From an uncultured SAR116 cluster alpha proteobacterium (GTDB lineage: Bacteria > Pseudomonadota > Alphaproteobacteria > Puniceispirillales > Marisalimonadaceae), in the NCBI GenBank assembly GCA_902558885.1, contig CACEFQ010000001.1, forward strand, positions 186,001 to 250,000: a stretch of 64,000 nt of DNA, written 5' to 3'. The position numbers were made by a program, and so were the translations under genes. Numbering within the stretch: the stretch's first letter is position 1; every line of letters starts with the position of its first letter. A model generated the notes under the pieces. It was not told the DNA's origin, searched no databases, and saw only the letters and a program-made list of their open reading frames with translations. Below are positions 27,101 through 35,377 of this stretch, piece after piece.

Positions 27101-27571
27101 AAACTCTCTTACAGTTTGTACCCTTTTGTATCCTGAGTTATTTAAAAACTCGATAATCAATTGAAATTTATAATCTGAAGATAAATTTAAATTTATAAAA
27201 TGTTTTAAAAAAAAATCTTTAGGCGCTGTCTTAGTAAACAAACCATTAATAGTAGTTAAAATAACGTTTTTATTTTTATTTCTTTTAAAAAAACAAAGAT
27301 CTGTAAATGCTTTTACACGCTCTCCAATTAAATTAAGATTTGGGGATGAGATATCATAAGGCAAACAATCCCATGCTGGTATTTTATATATGTTTATTTC
27401 TTTGAAATTCGAATATAAAAAATTATAAAGATTGGAAAGCTCTAAATCATTTTTTGCTACGTAAAAAATATTTTGATTTCTTGATAGGTAAGAAATTAAG
27501 AAAGGTATCAAACTATCTCTGACACCATTTATGTCAGTAATTTCTTTTGTATCATTATTAAAATTAAACAA
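24116..27571 (-). CDS. mfd: Transcription-repair coupling factor
   Basis: 1151 residues; a translocase that removes stalled RNA polymerase and recruits UvrA. The N-terminal UvrB-like module (REFGEFSIRGSILDVFPVG, about 155-175), RNA-polymerase-interaction domain (VGDLVAHIDHGIGSYDGL), RecG-like motor with Walker A GDVGFGKTEVA and DEEQHFG, and TRG motif region RGRIGRG are all in order. Length is normal. The TTG start lies eight bases after AAAGG, five bases beyond the sdhE stop, so translation is probably coupled to sdhE. Confidence 0.96.
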   Translation of the reverse strand: MFNFNNDTKEITDINGVRDSLIPFLISYLSRNQNIFYVAKNDLELSNLYNFLYSNFKEINIYKIPAWDCLPYDISSPNLNLIGERVKAFTDLCFFKRNKNKNVILTTINGLFTKTAPKDFFLKHFINLNLSSDYKFQLIIEFLNNSGYKRVQTVREFGEFSIRGSILDVFPVGNQSAFRIDFIGENIESIKTMDPLTQRSKDKISNFNIYTSNEFILNEKNIENFRKRFRTKNGAAGINSLFYENISAGIKFNGIEHFLPLFHKKQLSSIFDYLQLEHEITFLLTKNFENLIQERQLEINNFSNERKDENTDYNAFETEELYISKGNILDNMKSFNNIRLNEYDRPNITNQNEINLSSKPLIIPNFINSEKINKINNFVQFCINNIKKHKKIIIITEDENKINNLVSFFEEDLNKSKITFELIELKELVNSKNLLNLNFSYSPYLESFELNNHFIIFTRDIFGFPENKRKSWRKKTENFLKDVNSINVGDLVAHIDHGIGSYDGLEKISTNGVDHDCLKLLYQDGDKLFLPVENMNLLSRVGDAGIIRNLDKLGTSNWQNRKANIKKRIKDMAEKLIRVAAQREIINTEKLLITDDYDKFSNSFPFQLTDDQDSAIKDVMSDLEAGKLMDRLICGDVGFGKTEVALRASFIVANAGYQVALVAPTTILVKQHYKSFYERFKSSSLKVSSLSRMTKASKRKIIKNDLNSGDINIIVGTHALLSNDIDFNNLGLLIVDEEQHFGVAQKEKIKELQGNIHVLTLTATPIPRTLQLSLSGLKQLSLISTPPVDRLAIRTFVFEWDKVVLLDALNREKNRGGQTFIVCPRVKDIDALFERIKQMKPNLSIKIAHGQMKINELDDSINSFANGKSDVLISTNIIESGIDIPNANTMIIYKSDMFGLSQLYQLRGRIGRGKKRAYAYFTVEPGKVLNKNSQQRLDVIKTLDNLGAGFSLASYDMDIRGAGNLLGDEQSGQIKEVGVELYQDMLRDAVYSYKNKEAPLEEVWSPSISLGLPVLIPDTYVYDLSTRMALYRKAGDLRNRDEINEFNEELFDRFGPPPVEVNNLLQTLVIKNKCLKNNISFIDVGPKGILLGFKNNYFKDSDKLLDWINKTSGQIKVRPDQKLFIEKQLKNREEKIEHALMFIDKLENLKS

Positions 27572-27575
27572 TTTA

Positions 27576-27830
27576 CTAACCTTTAAATTCTTTTATCAAG
27601 TCTATTAGAAAGTTTTCTTTTGAAGATTTAGATTTCTCAATATCTATGGATAATCGCCAAATTCTAGGATCTCCAGAATTAAGAAGATCTTGGTATGCTA
27701 ATAAATCATCATCATCAAGATTTTTTAAATGGATTTCTGCAAAATTACCTAACAGGATGTCTGTTTCTCTAGTGCCAGTATATTTAGATCTATAAATTAA
27801 TTTTTTTATAAAAACAGTTCTATTATCCAA
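27576..27830 (-). CDS. sdhE: FAD assembly factor SdhE (succinate dehydrogenase assembly)
   Basis: 84 residues; helps covalent flavinylation of SdhA. The signature segment GTRETDILLGNFAE and DDLLAYQDLLNSGDPRIW are family-typical. The conserved RGxxE motif reads TGTRE here, so the arginine position is threonine while glycine and glutamate are kept. The start codon is TTG with only a weak purine-rich site. It is placed between mfd and divergent recG, as in many Alphaproteobacteria. Confidence 0.88.
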   Translation of the reverse strand: MDNRTVFIKKLIYRSKYTGTRETDILLGNFAEIHLKNLDDDDLLAYQDLLNSGDPRIWRLSIDIEKSKSSKENFLIDLIKEFKG

Positions 27831-27892
27831 TTTTTTCTCGTTATATTAATTTATTTTGTTATTATTTATTATAAATAAAGGTTTTTGATTTC

Positions 27893-30019
27893 TTGTCTAA
27901 TTTAATTATTAAAAGACCAAAAGAGATTTTTGAGTTATTCTCATCACTTAGAAATTTAAGTGGTGTTGGTGAAAAAAAATTAAACCTTTTAGAAAAAAAA
28001 ATTGGTCCATACTTAATAAATTTATTATTTTACTTACCTCATAAATCTATTGATAGATTTCAGAACATTTCTTTAAAAAAAGTAAATCACGGTGATATAT
28101 TAACTTGCGAAGTGGAGGTTGTAGAAATTAACATCCCCGCTTACAATTTTAGAAAAAAAAATAATATATCTAGGATTATTACATTTGGTATCAATGATGA
28201 AAAAAATATTAGATTAGATATTGTTTATTTTGGACAAAACACACAATATTTAAAAAATATTTACAAGGTTGGTTGCAAAATAATTGTAAGTGGTAAATTT
28301 GAGAATTTTAATGGTATTGGACAAATTTCTCATCCTGATTATGTTGTAAAAGAAAACGAAAAAAAGTTAATACCATTGATACAACCAATTTATCCTTTGT
28401 TTCACGGTATAAACCAAAAATTTATATCCAAGATTATTAATGAAGGTATTAAGAAAATACCATCAATACCAGAATGGTTAAGAAAAGATATATTAATTAA
28501 ATACCAATTTCCAAGTTGGCAAACTTGTATATCTAAAACACATAATCCAGAAAATAATACTGACACAAATTTGAATAGTGTTTTTAGAAAACGACTTGCC
28601 CTAGATGAATTGATAGCAAATCAGATTTCAATGTTACTAATAAAAAATAAAATTTCTAAGATTCATCATATAAATAAAACTTATGGCAAATCAAAATTAA
28701 TTGAAAATTTTTATTCAAACTTACCATTTGAGTTAACCAAAAATCAAAAAAAAGTTGTTGATGAAATAAAAGAAGACATTCATAGCAACAAAACTATGGT
28801 TAGAATGCTTCAGGGAGATGTTGGGTCAGGAAAAACAATTGTAGCTGTGATTTCCATGCTAAACGCAATATTAAATGGATCTCAAGCCGTATTAATGGTT
28901 CCAACAGAAATTCTTGCAATTCAACATTTTAATACAATTAAAAACTTACTAAAACCTATAAAAATTGAACCAATTCTTCTATTAGGAGAAAGTAGATCTG
29001 TTTATGGTAACAAAACTAGATCCAATATAATTAAACAAATAGCAGATGGTGAAATTAAAATTATAATTGGAACTCACGCATTAATTTCAAAAAAAGTAAA
29101 TTATAACAACCTATCTTTAGCTGTTATTGACGAGCAGCATAGGTTTGGGGTTAAGCAAAGAGTTGAAATAACAGAAAAAGGCAATAACGTTAATGTACTA
29201 GTTATGACAGCAACTCCTATACCTAGATCTCTTGCACTGACTGCTTATGGTGATATGGATATTTCAGTTTTAAGTGAAAAACCGATTGGTAGAAAATCAA
29301 TTAATACATACGTTTTATCACAAAAAAAAATAGCAGAAGTATTATCTTCGATTAAAAGAGCAATTAAAGATGGAGCTTTAGTATATTGGGTTTGTCCTCT
29401 AATTGAAGATTCTGAAAATTCAGATCTGATTGCAGTTAACGAAAGATATAATTTTTTAAAAAATAATTTTAAAGACATTAATGTTTCATTAATTCATGGA
29501 AAACAAAATCAGATTGAAAGAGAAAAATCAATGAATGAGTTTAAATCTGGTGAAAGTAAAATTCTTGTTGCAACTACAGTAATTGAGGTTGGAGTAGATA
29601 TTCCTGAAGCTACTATAATGGTTATTGAATGTGCTGAAAGATTTGGGTTAGCTCAAATACATCAATTAAGAGGAAGAGTCGGAAGAAGTAATAAAGAATC
29701 TTCATGCATATTATTATATAATTCCAATTTAAGCTCAATTGCTCATTCAAGGTTAAAAATTTTAAAGGAAAATGATAATGGATTTAAAATTTCTGAACAT
29801 GATTTAGAATTACGTGGACCAGGAGAAATTCTTGGAAGCAAACAATCCGGCAATCTTGAATTTAAGTTTGTAGATTTGCATATTCACAATCAAATGATTC
29901 CCGTTGCAAGAGATGAAGCACAAAAAATGCTGGAAAATGAAGATGATAAAGAAAAAATTAATGTTCTTTTATCTATTTTTGAAAATAATGAAGCTATCAA
30001 ATTATTAAAAGGTGGTTGA
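27893..30019 (+). CDS. recG: ATP-dependent DNA helicase RecG
   Basis: 708 residues; remodels stalled replication forks and Holliday junctions. The wedge/OB domain is in the first 250 residues (LSGVGEKKLNLLEKK, LLFYLPHKSID). It is followed by Walker A GDVGSGKTIVA, DEQHRFG, TATPIPRSLA and the RGRVGRS helicase motif. The start is TTG, preceded by AAAGG at 11 bases, and no ATG occurs before the conserved N-terminus. It is divergent from sdhE-mfd. Confidence 0.95.
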   Translation: MSNLIIKRPKEIFELFSSLRNLSGVGEKKLNLLEKKIGPYLINLLFYLPHKSIDRFQNISLKKVNHGDILTCEVEVVEINIPAYNFRKKNNISRIITFGINDEKNIRLDIVYFGQNTQYLKNIYKVGCKIIVSGKFENFNGIGQISHPDYVVKENEKKLIPLIQPIYPLFHGINQKFISKIINEGIKKIPSIPEWLRKDILIKYQFPSWQTCISKTHNPENNTDTNLNSVFRKRLALDELIANQISMLLIKNKISKIHHINKTYGKSKLIENFYSNLPFELTKNQKKVVDEIKEDIHSNKTMVRMLQGDVGSGKTIVAVISMLNAILNGSQAVLMVPTEILAIQHFNTIKNLLKPIKIEPILLLGESRSVYGNKTRSNIIKQIADGEIKIIIGTHALISKKVNYNNLSLAVIDEQHRFGVKQRVEITEKGNNVNVLVMTATPIPRSLALTAYGDMDISVLSEKPIGRKSINTYVLSQKKIAEVLSSIKRAIKDGALVYWVCPLIEDSENSDLIAVNERYNFLKNNFKDINVSLIHGKQNQIEREKSMNEFKSGESKILVATTVIEVGVDIPEATIMVIECAERFGLAQIHQLRGRVGRSNKESSCILLYNSNLSSIAHSRLKILKENDNGFKISEHDLELRGPGEILGSKQSGNLEFKFVDLHIHNQMIPVARDEAQKMLENEDDKEKINVLLSIFENNEAIKLLKGG

Positions 30020-30022
30020 TAA

Positions 30023-30667
30023 TTACTTAATCTTTTTAGTTTTCATTTTTGGAGTAACGATACCACCAGAAATTACCATTTTTACAGCATCTTCAACTTT
30101 CATTTTCATATATATTAAGTCCTTCTTGGGGACAAATAAAAGAAATCCACTTGTAGGGTTCGGAGTGGTAGGTATAAAAACATTAATTAAGGTTTCATCG
30201 TTTAAGGTTTGAACTTCTCCTTTTGTCTCTCCTGTAACAAAACCAATAACCCAAATTTTTTTTCTTGGATATTCAACCAAAACAACCTCTCTAAAACTAT
30301 CTGAGTTAGTAGACATGACTGTTTCCATAATTTGTTTAATTGCTCCGTATATACTTCTAACAACAGGCATTTTATCAAGAACTCTCTCTCCAGCCTTAAG
30401 CAAAGTTCTTCCAATAAATCCAGGAGTTATTGCTCCAATAAAAGTAATAACCACAATACTTATAATTAATCCAATTCCAGGTATTTGGTGTGGCAACTGT
30501 TTAGTAAAATCCAGGCTATCAGGTAATAAACCAGCAACTTGAGAATCTATAAAAGTAATTATGATCCAGGTAACGTAGATTGTTATTAAAATTGGAGATG
30601 TGACTAAAATACCTGCAAGAAAATATCTTCTAAATCTTGCAAACAAACCTATTTTTTCTTCAGACAA
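30023..30667 (-). CDS. DUF502 family inner-membrane protein
   Basis: 214 residues. Two transmembrane helices (about 15-38 and 62-85) precede a soluble domain with the family signatures TPGFIGRTLL, VRSIYGAIKQIMETV and FIPTTPNPTSGFLLFVP. The molecular role is not known. TTG at 30667 has AGGAG six bases upstream and is clearly the start. It converges with recG with three bases between stop codons. Confidence 0.88.
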   Translation of the reverse strand: MSEEKIGLFARFRRYFLAGILVTSPILITIYVTWIIITFIDSQVAGLLPDSLDFTKQLPHQIPGIGLIISIVVITFIGAITPGFIGRTLLKAGERVLDKMPVVRSIYGAIKQIMETVMSTNSDSFREVVLVEYPRKKIWVIGFVTGETKGEVQTLNDETLINVFIPTTPNPTSGFLLFVPKKDLIYMKMKVEDAVKMVISGGIVTPKMKTKKIK

Positions 30668-30741
30668 TTTGAACTCCTGATGGTATAAATATTATAGATT
30701 ATACAAATAAATACTCAAAACCAATATGAAAAGTTTTAAAA

Positions 30742-31575
30742 ATGAAAAAATTATCTAATGAAAAATTAAGACAGTTAAATAAGTTAGAATCTATTTCAAA
30801 AATAAGAAAAATAATTAAAATATTAAGAGATCCAATTGATGGTTGTCCTTGGGACTTAAAACAAGATTATAATTCATTAGCCCCCTATTCTATTGAAGAA
30901 GCTTACGAACTTGTAGATGCAATAGAAAACAATGATATCGAAGAGATAAAAAAAGAGTTGGGAGATTTACTATTACAAGTTATTTTAATTTCACAAGTGG
31001 CTGATGATAAAGGAGATTTTGATTTCGATGATGTAGCCAATGAGATTTCTAAGAAAATAATTAGAAGACATCCACAAATATTTGATAAAAATTACAATGA
31101 AAATGATCTTCCCCATGAATCTTGGGAAAAAATCAAAAAATTAGAAAAAAACAAAAGTACAAACACAAAAAATACATTAGACCAAGTTGAAAAAAATATT
31201 CCAACGTTACTAAGATCTATTAAAATACAAAAAAAAGCTGCATCGTTGAATTTTGATTGGGAAAATGAAACTCAAGTTTTGAATAAAATTGATGAAGAAA
31301 TTCATGAATTAAAAGATGCATTCAAGTTGAATGACAAAAAAATGATTGAAGAAGAATTAGGAGATCTATTTTTTACTACTATTAATTTATCACGACGTTT
31401 AAATTTAGATCCAGAGCAAACCATAAGAAAAGCTAATAAAAAATTTACAACCAGATTTAACGAAATGGAAAACTTTATTGAAGACAACAAACTAAAATGG
31501 CATAATTTAAAAAAACATGATTTTAGAAATCTTTGGAATAAAGTAAAAAACAAGCAAAGAGGAATTAATGAATAA
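30742..31575 (+). CDS. mazG: Nucleoside triphosphate pyrophosphohydrolase MazG
   Basis: 277 residues with two MazG repeats. The first has LRDPIDGCPWDLKQDYNSLAPY and EEAYELVDAIE..KKELGDLLLQV; the second has INKIDEEIHELKDA-type (DEEIHELKDAF) and EEELGDLFFTTINLSRR. The EExxE and ExxD metal motifs are intact. It hydrolyses (d)NTPs to monophosphates, cleansing abnormal nucleotides. It overlaps the following SDR gene by eight bases. Confidence 0.93.
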   Translation: MKKLSNEKLRQLNKLESISKIRKIIKILRDPIDGCPWDLKQDYNSLAPYSIEEAYELVDAIENNDIEEIKKELGDLLLQVILISQVADDKGDFDFDDVANEISKKIIRRHPQIFDKNYNENDLPHESWEKIKKLEKNKSTNTKNTLDQVEKNIPTLLRSIKIQKKAASLNFDWENETQVLNKIDEEIHELKDAFKLNDKKMIEEELGDLFFTTINLSRRLNLDPEQTIRKANKKFTTRFNEMENFIEDNKLKWHNLKKHDFRNLWNKVKNKQRGINE

Positions 31576-32332
31576 TAATATACCCAAAACTATACTTATT
31601 ACCGGTGCCACTTCAGGGTTTGGTAAAGCAACAGCAAAACTGTTTAATGAAAAAGGCTGGCAAACAATAATTACAGGTCGAAGAGCTGATCGTCTAGAAG
31701 AGCTTGCAAAGGAATTAGGCAACAAATCATTACCACTTGCTTTTGACATAAGTGACAGGCGTGCGGTTAAATCAGCCATACAAAATATATCACCAAATTT
31801 TAATAATATATCTGTTTTATGTAATAATGCTGGCTTAGCTCTTGGATTAGAAGGCGCTGAAAATGCAAACCTAGATGACTGGGATCAAATGATTGATACT
31901 AATATAAAAGGCTTAGTGTATGCTACTCGAACTATTTTGCCATTGATGATTGAAAACGGAGAAGGTCATATAATTAATCTAGGTTCAGTTGCTGGATCAT
32001 ATCCTTATCCAGGAGGTAATGTATATGGAGGCACAAAGGCGTTCGTAAGTCAATTTTCTTTAAATTTAAGAGCTGATTTAGTTGGTAAAGGTATCAATGT
32101 AACATCAGTAGAGCCGGGTTTGGCAGAAACAGAATTTTCTATTGTTAGGTTTAAAGGGGACAAAGAAAAGGCGTCCCAGGTATATCAAAATACAAGATCA
32201 ATAAAAGCCGAAGATATTGCAGAAACAATATATTGGGTGGCTACAAGACCAAAAAATATAAATGTTAATAAAATTGAAATTATGGCTGGAGACCAAGCTT
32301 TTAACCCATTTAACATTGTAAAAAATGGCTAA
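31568..32332 (+). CDS. SDR oxidoreductase (YdfG-like NADP-dependent 3-hydroxy acid dehydrogenase)
   Basis: 254 residues. The cofactor motif GATSGFGKA (about residue 13) with TGRRADRLEEL indicates NADP preference. NNAG, catalytic Ser (LGSVAG) and YGGTK are present. ALGLEGAENANLDDWDQMIDTNIKG is characteristic of the YdfG/serine 3-dehydrogenase group, which acts on 3-hydroxy acids such as serine or 3-hydroxypropionate. It is translationally coupled to mazG, and its stop overlaps that of cysQ on the other strand. Confidence 0.86.
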   Translation: MNNNIPKTILITGATSGFGKATAKLFNEKGWQTIITGRRADRLEELAKELGNKSLPLAFDISDRRAVKSAIQNISPNFNNISVLCNNAGLALGLEGAENANLDDWDQMIDTNIKGLVYATRTILPLMIENGEGHIINLGSVAGSYPYPGGNVYGGTKAFVSQFSLNLRADLVGKGINVTSVEPGLAETEFSIVRFKGDKEKASQVYQNTRSIKAEDIAETIYWVATRPKNINVNKIEIMAGDQAFNPFNIVKNG

Positions 32333-33204
32333 TTTATATATCTCCTATAAGGGTTATTAGATGGAATAATTAAATCTCTAATATTATTCCAAATTTCAAT
32401 ATTACTTGCAGCTAGAATTGATCCTTTAGATTTTATATTAAATTCACCTTTATTGGTTGCCATATAAATAGAACCGCCAGCTTCTTTTGTTATTAAGTCC
32501 ATGGGGGAGTGATCCCAAGGAGTAACTCTTCCGTGAAAAATAAATTGAATTTCATTATTGGCCAACATAATTGTTTCAATACCCGCACTACCAACAAATA
32601 ATCTTTCAGTATTAGTTTTTAAATTACCAAGAATTGATTGCCTGTAAATTTCAGGTATCCCTTTGGTTCCACCAGAGCCTATTATTTTCAATAAGTTAGA
32701 TGATTTTATTGAAAGTCTAGTTGATATTTTGTTATTTGTATCAAGTATAAAAGCACCATAGTTTTTAAATGCATAAACAAATATATTTTTTAAAGGGTAA
32801 TAAATAAATGTAGCTATAGGAAGCTTATTACTTACTAGTGAAATCATAGAACAAAAATTTTCTTTTCCATTAATATAATTTTTTGTTCCGTCTATTGGAT
32901 CAACAACCCATAATATAGATTTATCCAAATATTTATCATATTGTTTATCTAAAAAAGCAGACTCTTCGCCTAAGATATCATTAACATCTAAAAAACCTTT
33001 TAACTGCTTTGTTATAATATCTTCGCTTTTTTTATCTGCAATACTTACAAGGTCATCATTTGATGTTTTTGTACTGATATCTTCAGATTTCAAATTTTTA
33101 TGATAAGGTAAAATAATATCTTTATTAACATTAATTAATAAATACATGATATATTCTACAATCTGAGTTCGTAATTTATTATTTTTAATCAGAATAACAT
33201 TCAT
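32329..33204 (-). CDS. cysQ: 3'(2'),5'-bisphosphate nucleotidase CysQ
   Basis: 291 residues of the inositol-monophosphatase superfamily; recycles 3'-phosphoadenosine 5'-phosphate. The metal-binding signature WVVDPIDGTKNYING, the upstream GEES (ILGEESAF), and the C-terminal WDHSPMDLITKEAGG are intact. A TTG at 33213 overlaps the hflX stop, but the ATG at 33204 lies just beyond the stop and is preferred. The N-terminus is about 20 residues longer than usual from either start. It is co-directional with hflX. Confidence 0.88.
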   Translation of the reverse strand: MNVILIKNNKLRTQIVEYIMYLLINVNKDIILPYHKNLKSEDISTKTSNDDLVSIADKKSEDIITKQLKGFLDVNDILGEESAFLDKQYDKYLDKSILWVVDPIDGTKNYINGKENFCSMISLVSNKLPIATFIYYPLKNIFVYAFKNYGAFILDTNNKISTRLSIKSSNLLKIIGSGGTKGIPEIYRQSILGNLKTNTERLFVGSAGIETIMLANNEIQFIFHGRVTPWDHSPMDLITKEAGGSIYMATNKGEFNIKSKGSILAASNIEIWNNIRDLIIPSNNPYRRYIN

Positions 33205-33209
33205 ATTTA

Positions 33210-34520
33210 TCAAATAGTATATAAATCAATTTCAGGAAAATTTGACTTGAAAGAATTTAACTTATCATTAGATATTTTAGCTTTAACTTTATTGCCTACA
33301 AAATCCTTATCACAGTATGTTTCATTATATACATATGAATTTTTATACAGCCAAGAAGAAATTTTGTACGAGTCAATAGGTATATGAAAAAGCACCTTCG
33401 TAAATTTTTTTTCAGCTAAATTTTCAATATAATTTTTTAAATCTTTAATGCCATTGTATGTTATAGCAGAAGTTTTAACTGATTTTTTTTTGAAGTTAAT
33501 TTTTATATTACTCAAATCTGAATTTAAATCGCATTTATTAAAAACATTAATTATTTTCTTTTCTAATTCTTCATAAGTAAAACCAATAGAAATTAATGTA
33601 TCAAAAACTAATTTAGCCTGATTTTCTATATTAGGATTTGATAAATCATGAACTAATAATAAATAATCAGAAGAAAAGAGTTCTTCTAAGGAAGATTTAA
33701 ATGAATCAATTAATTCGGTTGGCAATGCTGATATAAAACCTACAGTGTCTGAAATTATAATTTTTTTATTATCAGACATTTTTATAGAACCCATTTTTGT
33801 GTCTAAGGTAGCAAATACCATATCTCTAACTAATATGTCGGAAGATGTAAGATTATTAAAAATTGTTGACTTCCCACTATTGGTATAACCAACCAAGGAA
33901 AAAATCAAAGAAGAAACATTTTTTCTTAGTTTTCTCTGTACTTCTCTTGTTTGTGTCACCTTTGTAAGTGATTTTTTTAATTGTTTAATTTTTGAATTAA
34001 TCATTCTTTTATCTAATTCTATCTGACTTTCACCAGGGCCACCTACTTTACTTAAACCACCTCTTTGCCTTTCAAGATGTGTCCAAGATCTTACAAGTCT
34101 TGTTTTTTCAAAACTTAAATTAGCTAATTCTACTTGTAATTTACCCTCTTTAGTTTTGGCTCTTAATCCAAAAATTTCTATGATAAGTTGAGTTCTATCA
34201 ATAATTTTTTTTTGTAAAATTCTTTCCAAATTTCTTTGTTGTATAGGGGATAAAGAGCAATCAAAAATTATTAAATCAACTAGGCTTAAATCAAAATTAT
34301 TTTTAATTTCATTAGCAACTGTATTATTAATTAACAATGAAGATTTTGGAATACTAATATTAATTATTTTTTCAAAAACAATGGATGCATCTAATGCTTG
34401 CACAAGACTTCTTGTTTCAGAAGAACGTGAAATGAAGTTTTTTTGGTTAAAAATATCATTTTGAGAAAATTTATTAATTTTAAAAATAGGAAGAATTAAA
34501 AATGTATTATAATTTATCAT
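33210..34520 (-). CDS. hflX: Ribosome-associated GTPase HflX
   Basis: 436 residues; a GTPase that splits or rescues ribosomes. The HflX domain with GGPGESQIELDKRMI (about 160-175) and helical linker precede the G domain: G1 GYTNSGKST, G3 DTVGF, G4 NKCD. It follows dat by 14 bases. In most Alphaproteobacteria hfq sits between dat and hflX; here there is no room for it. Confidence 0.93.
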   Translation of the reverse strand: MINYNTFLILPIFKINKFSQNDIFNQKNFISRSSETRSLVQALDASIVFEKIINISIPKSSLLINNTVANEIKNNFDLSLVDLIIFDCSLSPIQQRNLERILQKKIIDRTQLIIEIFGLRAKTKEGKLQVELANLSFEKTRLVRSWTHLERQRGGLSKVGGPGESQIELDKRMINSKIKQLKKSLTKVTQTREVQRKLRKNVSSLIFSLVGYTNSGKSTIFNNLTSSDILVRDMVFATLDTKMGSIKMSDNKKIIISDTVGFISALPTELIDSFKSSLEELFSSDYLLLVHDLSNPNIENQAKLVFDTLISIGFTYEELEKKIINVFNKCDLNSDLSNIKINFKKKSVKTSAITYNGIKDLKNYIENLAEKKFTKVLFHIPIDSYKISSWLYKNSYVYNETYCDKDFVGNKVKAKISNDKLNSFKSNFPEIDLYTI

Positions 34521-34534
34521 AAAATATTGCTAAT

Positions 34535-35377
34535 TTAAAAATTCGTGAAATATAAATTTCGTAATTCAATTGATGTTTTGCCAATTATACCATTATTGAT
34601 TTTAATATTATCAATTTCAATAATTGGCGTAACAAATGAAGAAGCACTTGTTAAAAATACTTCCTTAGAATTTAGCATTTCGTCTTTTGTGAATTTTTTT
34701 TCTAGCATTTTAAAATTATTAATTTTTGCAAATTGGTAAATTGTCTTTCTAGTAATACCAGATAGAATTTTTCCGTCAATTTCACGAGTTAAAATTTCAT
34801 TATTCTTATTTATAATCCAAATATTTGAACTAGATCCTTCAGTTACATAACCTTCATGATCAATAAAAATTGCTTCATAAGCATTTTTTTCATTAGCATA
34901 AGTTTTAGCTAAAACGTTTGGTAATAACTGAGTTGTTTTAATATCTGGCCTAGACCATCTATTGTCAAACATAGTAATTGCTTTTACACCTTTAACATCA
35001 TCTGAAATATTATTTTTTTTATTTGATACAATCATTGTTAGTATAGGTTTGGAGTTCAGTCCAAAATAACTGTGATTTCTGTCAGCTATCCCTCTTGATA
35101 TCTGTATATAAATACTACCAAAATTGACTCTATTTAATTTAAATAGGTTTCTTATAATTATTTTAAGTTGTTGTTCTGATAAATGAAATTTAATATTTAT
35201 CAATTTTAGTGAATTAAATAATCTTTTTATATGCCCATCGTAATCATAAAAAATACCATTATTATATAATATTACTTCATAAACAGCATCACCAAAATGA
35301 TAACCCCTATCATTTATACTGATTTTTGCATCTTGAATATTAGAGTAGTACCCATTTATGTAAGATATATTTGCCAT
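34535..35377 (-). CDS. dat: D-amino acid aminotransferase (class IV PLP)
   Basis: 280 residues, fold type IV. INDRGYHFGDAVYEV is the N-terminal signature, the PLP lysine is in LLPNVLAKTYA (near residue 145), and EGSSSNIWI plus GITRKTI are present. D-alanine aminotransferases of this group interconvert D-alanine and D-glutamate for the cell wall; branched-chain or aminodeoxychorismate activities are less likely given the trkA-dat-hflX context. Its ATG overlaps the trkA stop (TAATG). Confidence 0.88.
   Translation of the reverse strand: MANISYINGYYSNIQDAKISINDRGYHFGDAVYEVILYNNGIFYDYDGHIKRLFNSLKLINIKFHLSEQQLKIIIRNLFKLNRVNFGSIYIQISRGIADRNHSYFGLNSKPILTMIVSNKKNNISDDVKGVKAITMFDNRWSRPDIKTTQLLPNVLAKTYANEKNAYEAIFIDHEGYVTEGSSSNIWIINKNNEILTREIDGKILSGITRKTIYQFAKINNFKMLEKKFTKDEMLNSKEVFLTSASSFVTPIIEIDNIKINNGIIGKTSIELRNLYFTNF

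Noticed and set aside
30012-30212. Plus-strand open frame over the end of the DUF502 gene
   Set aside because: It is the reverse-frame shadow of a conserved domain; hydrophobicity reflects the opposite strand only.
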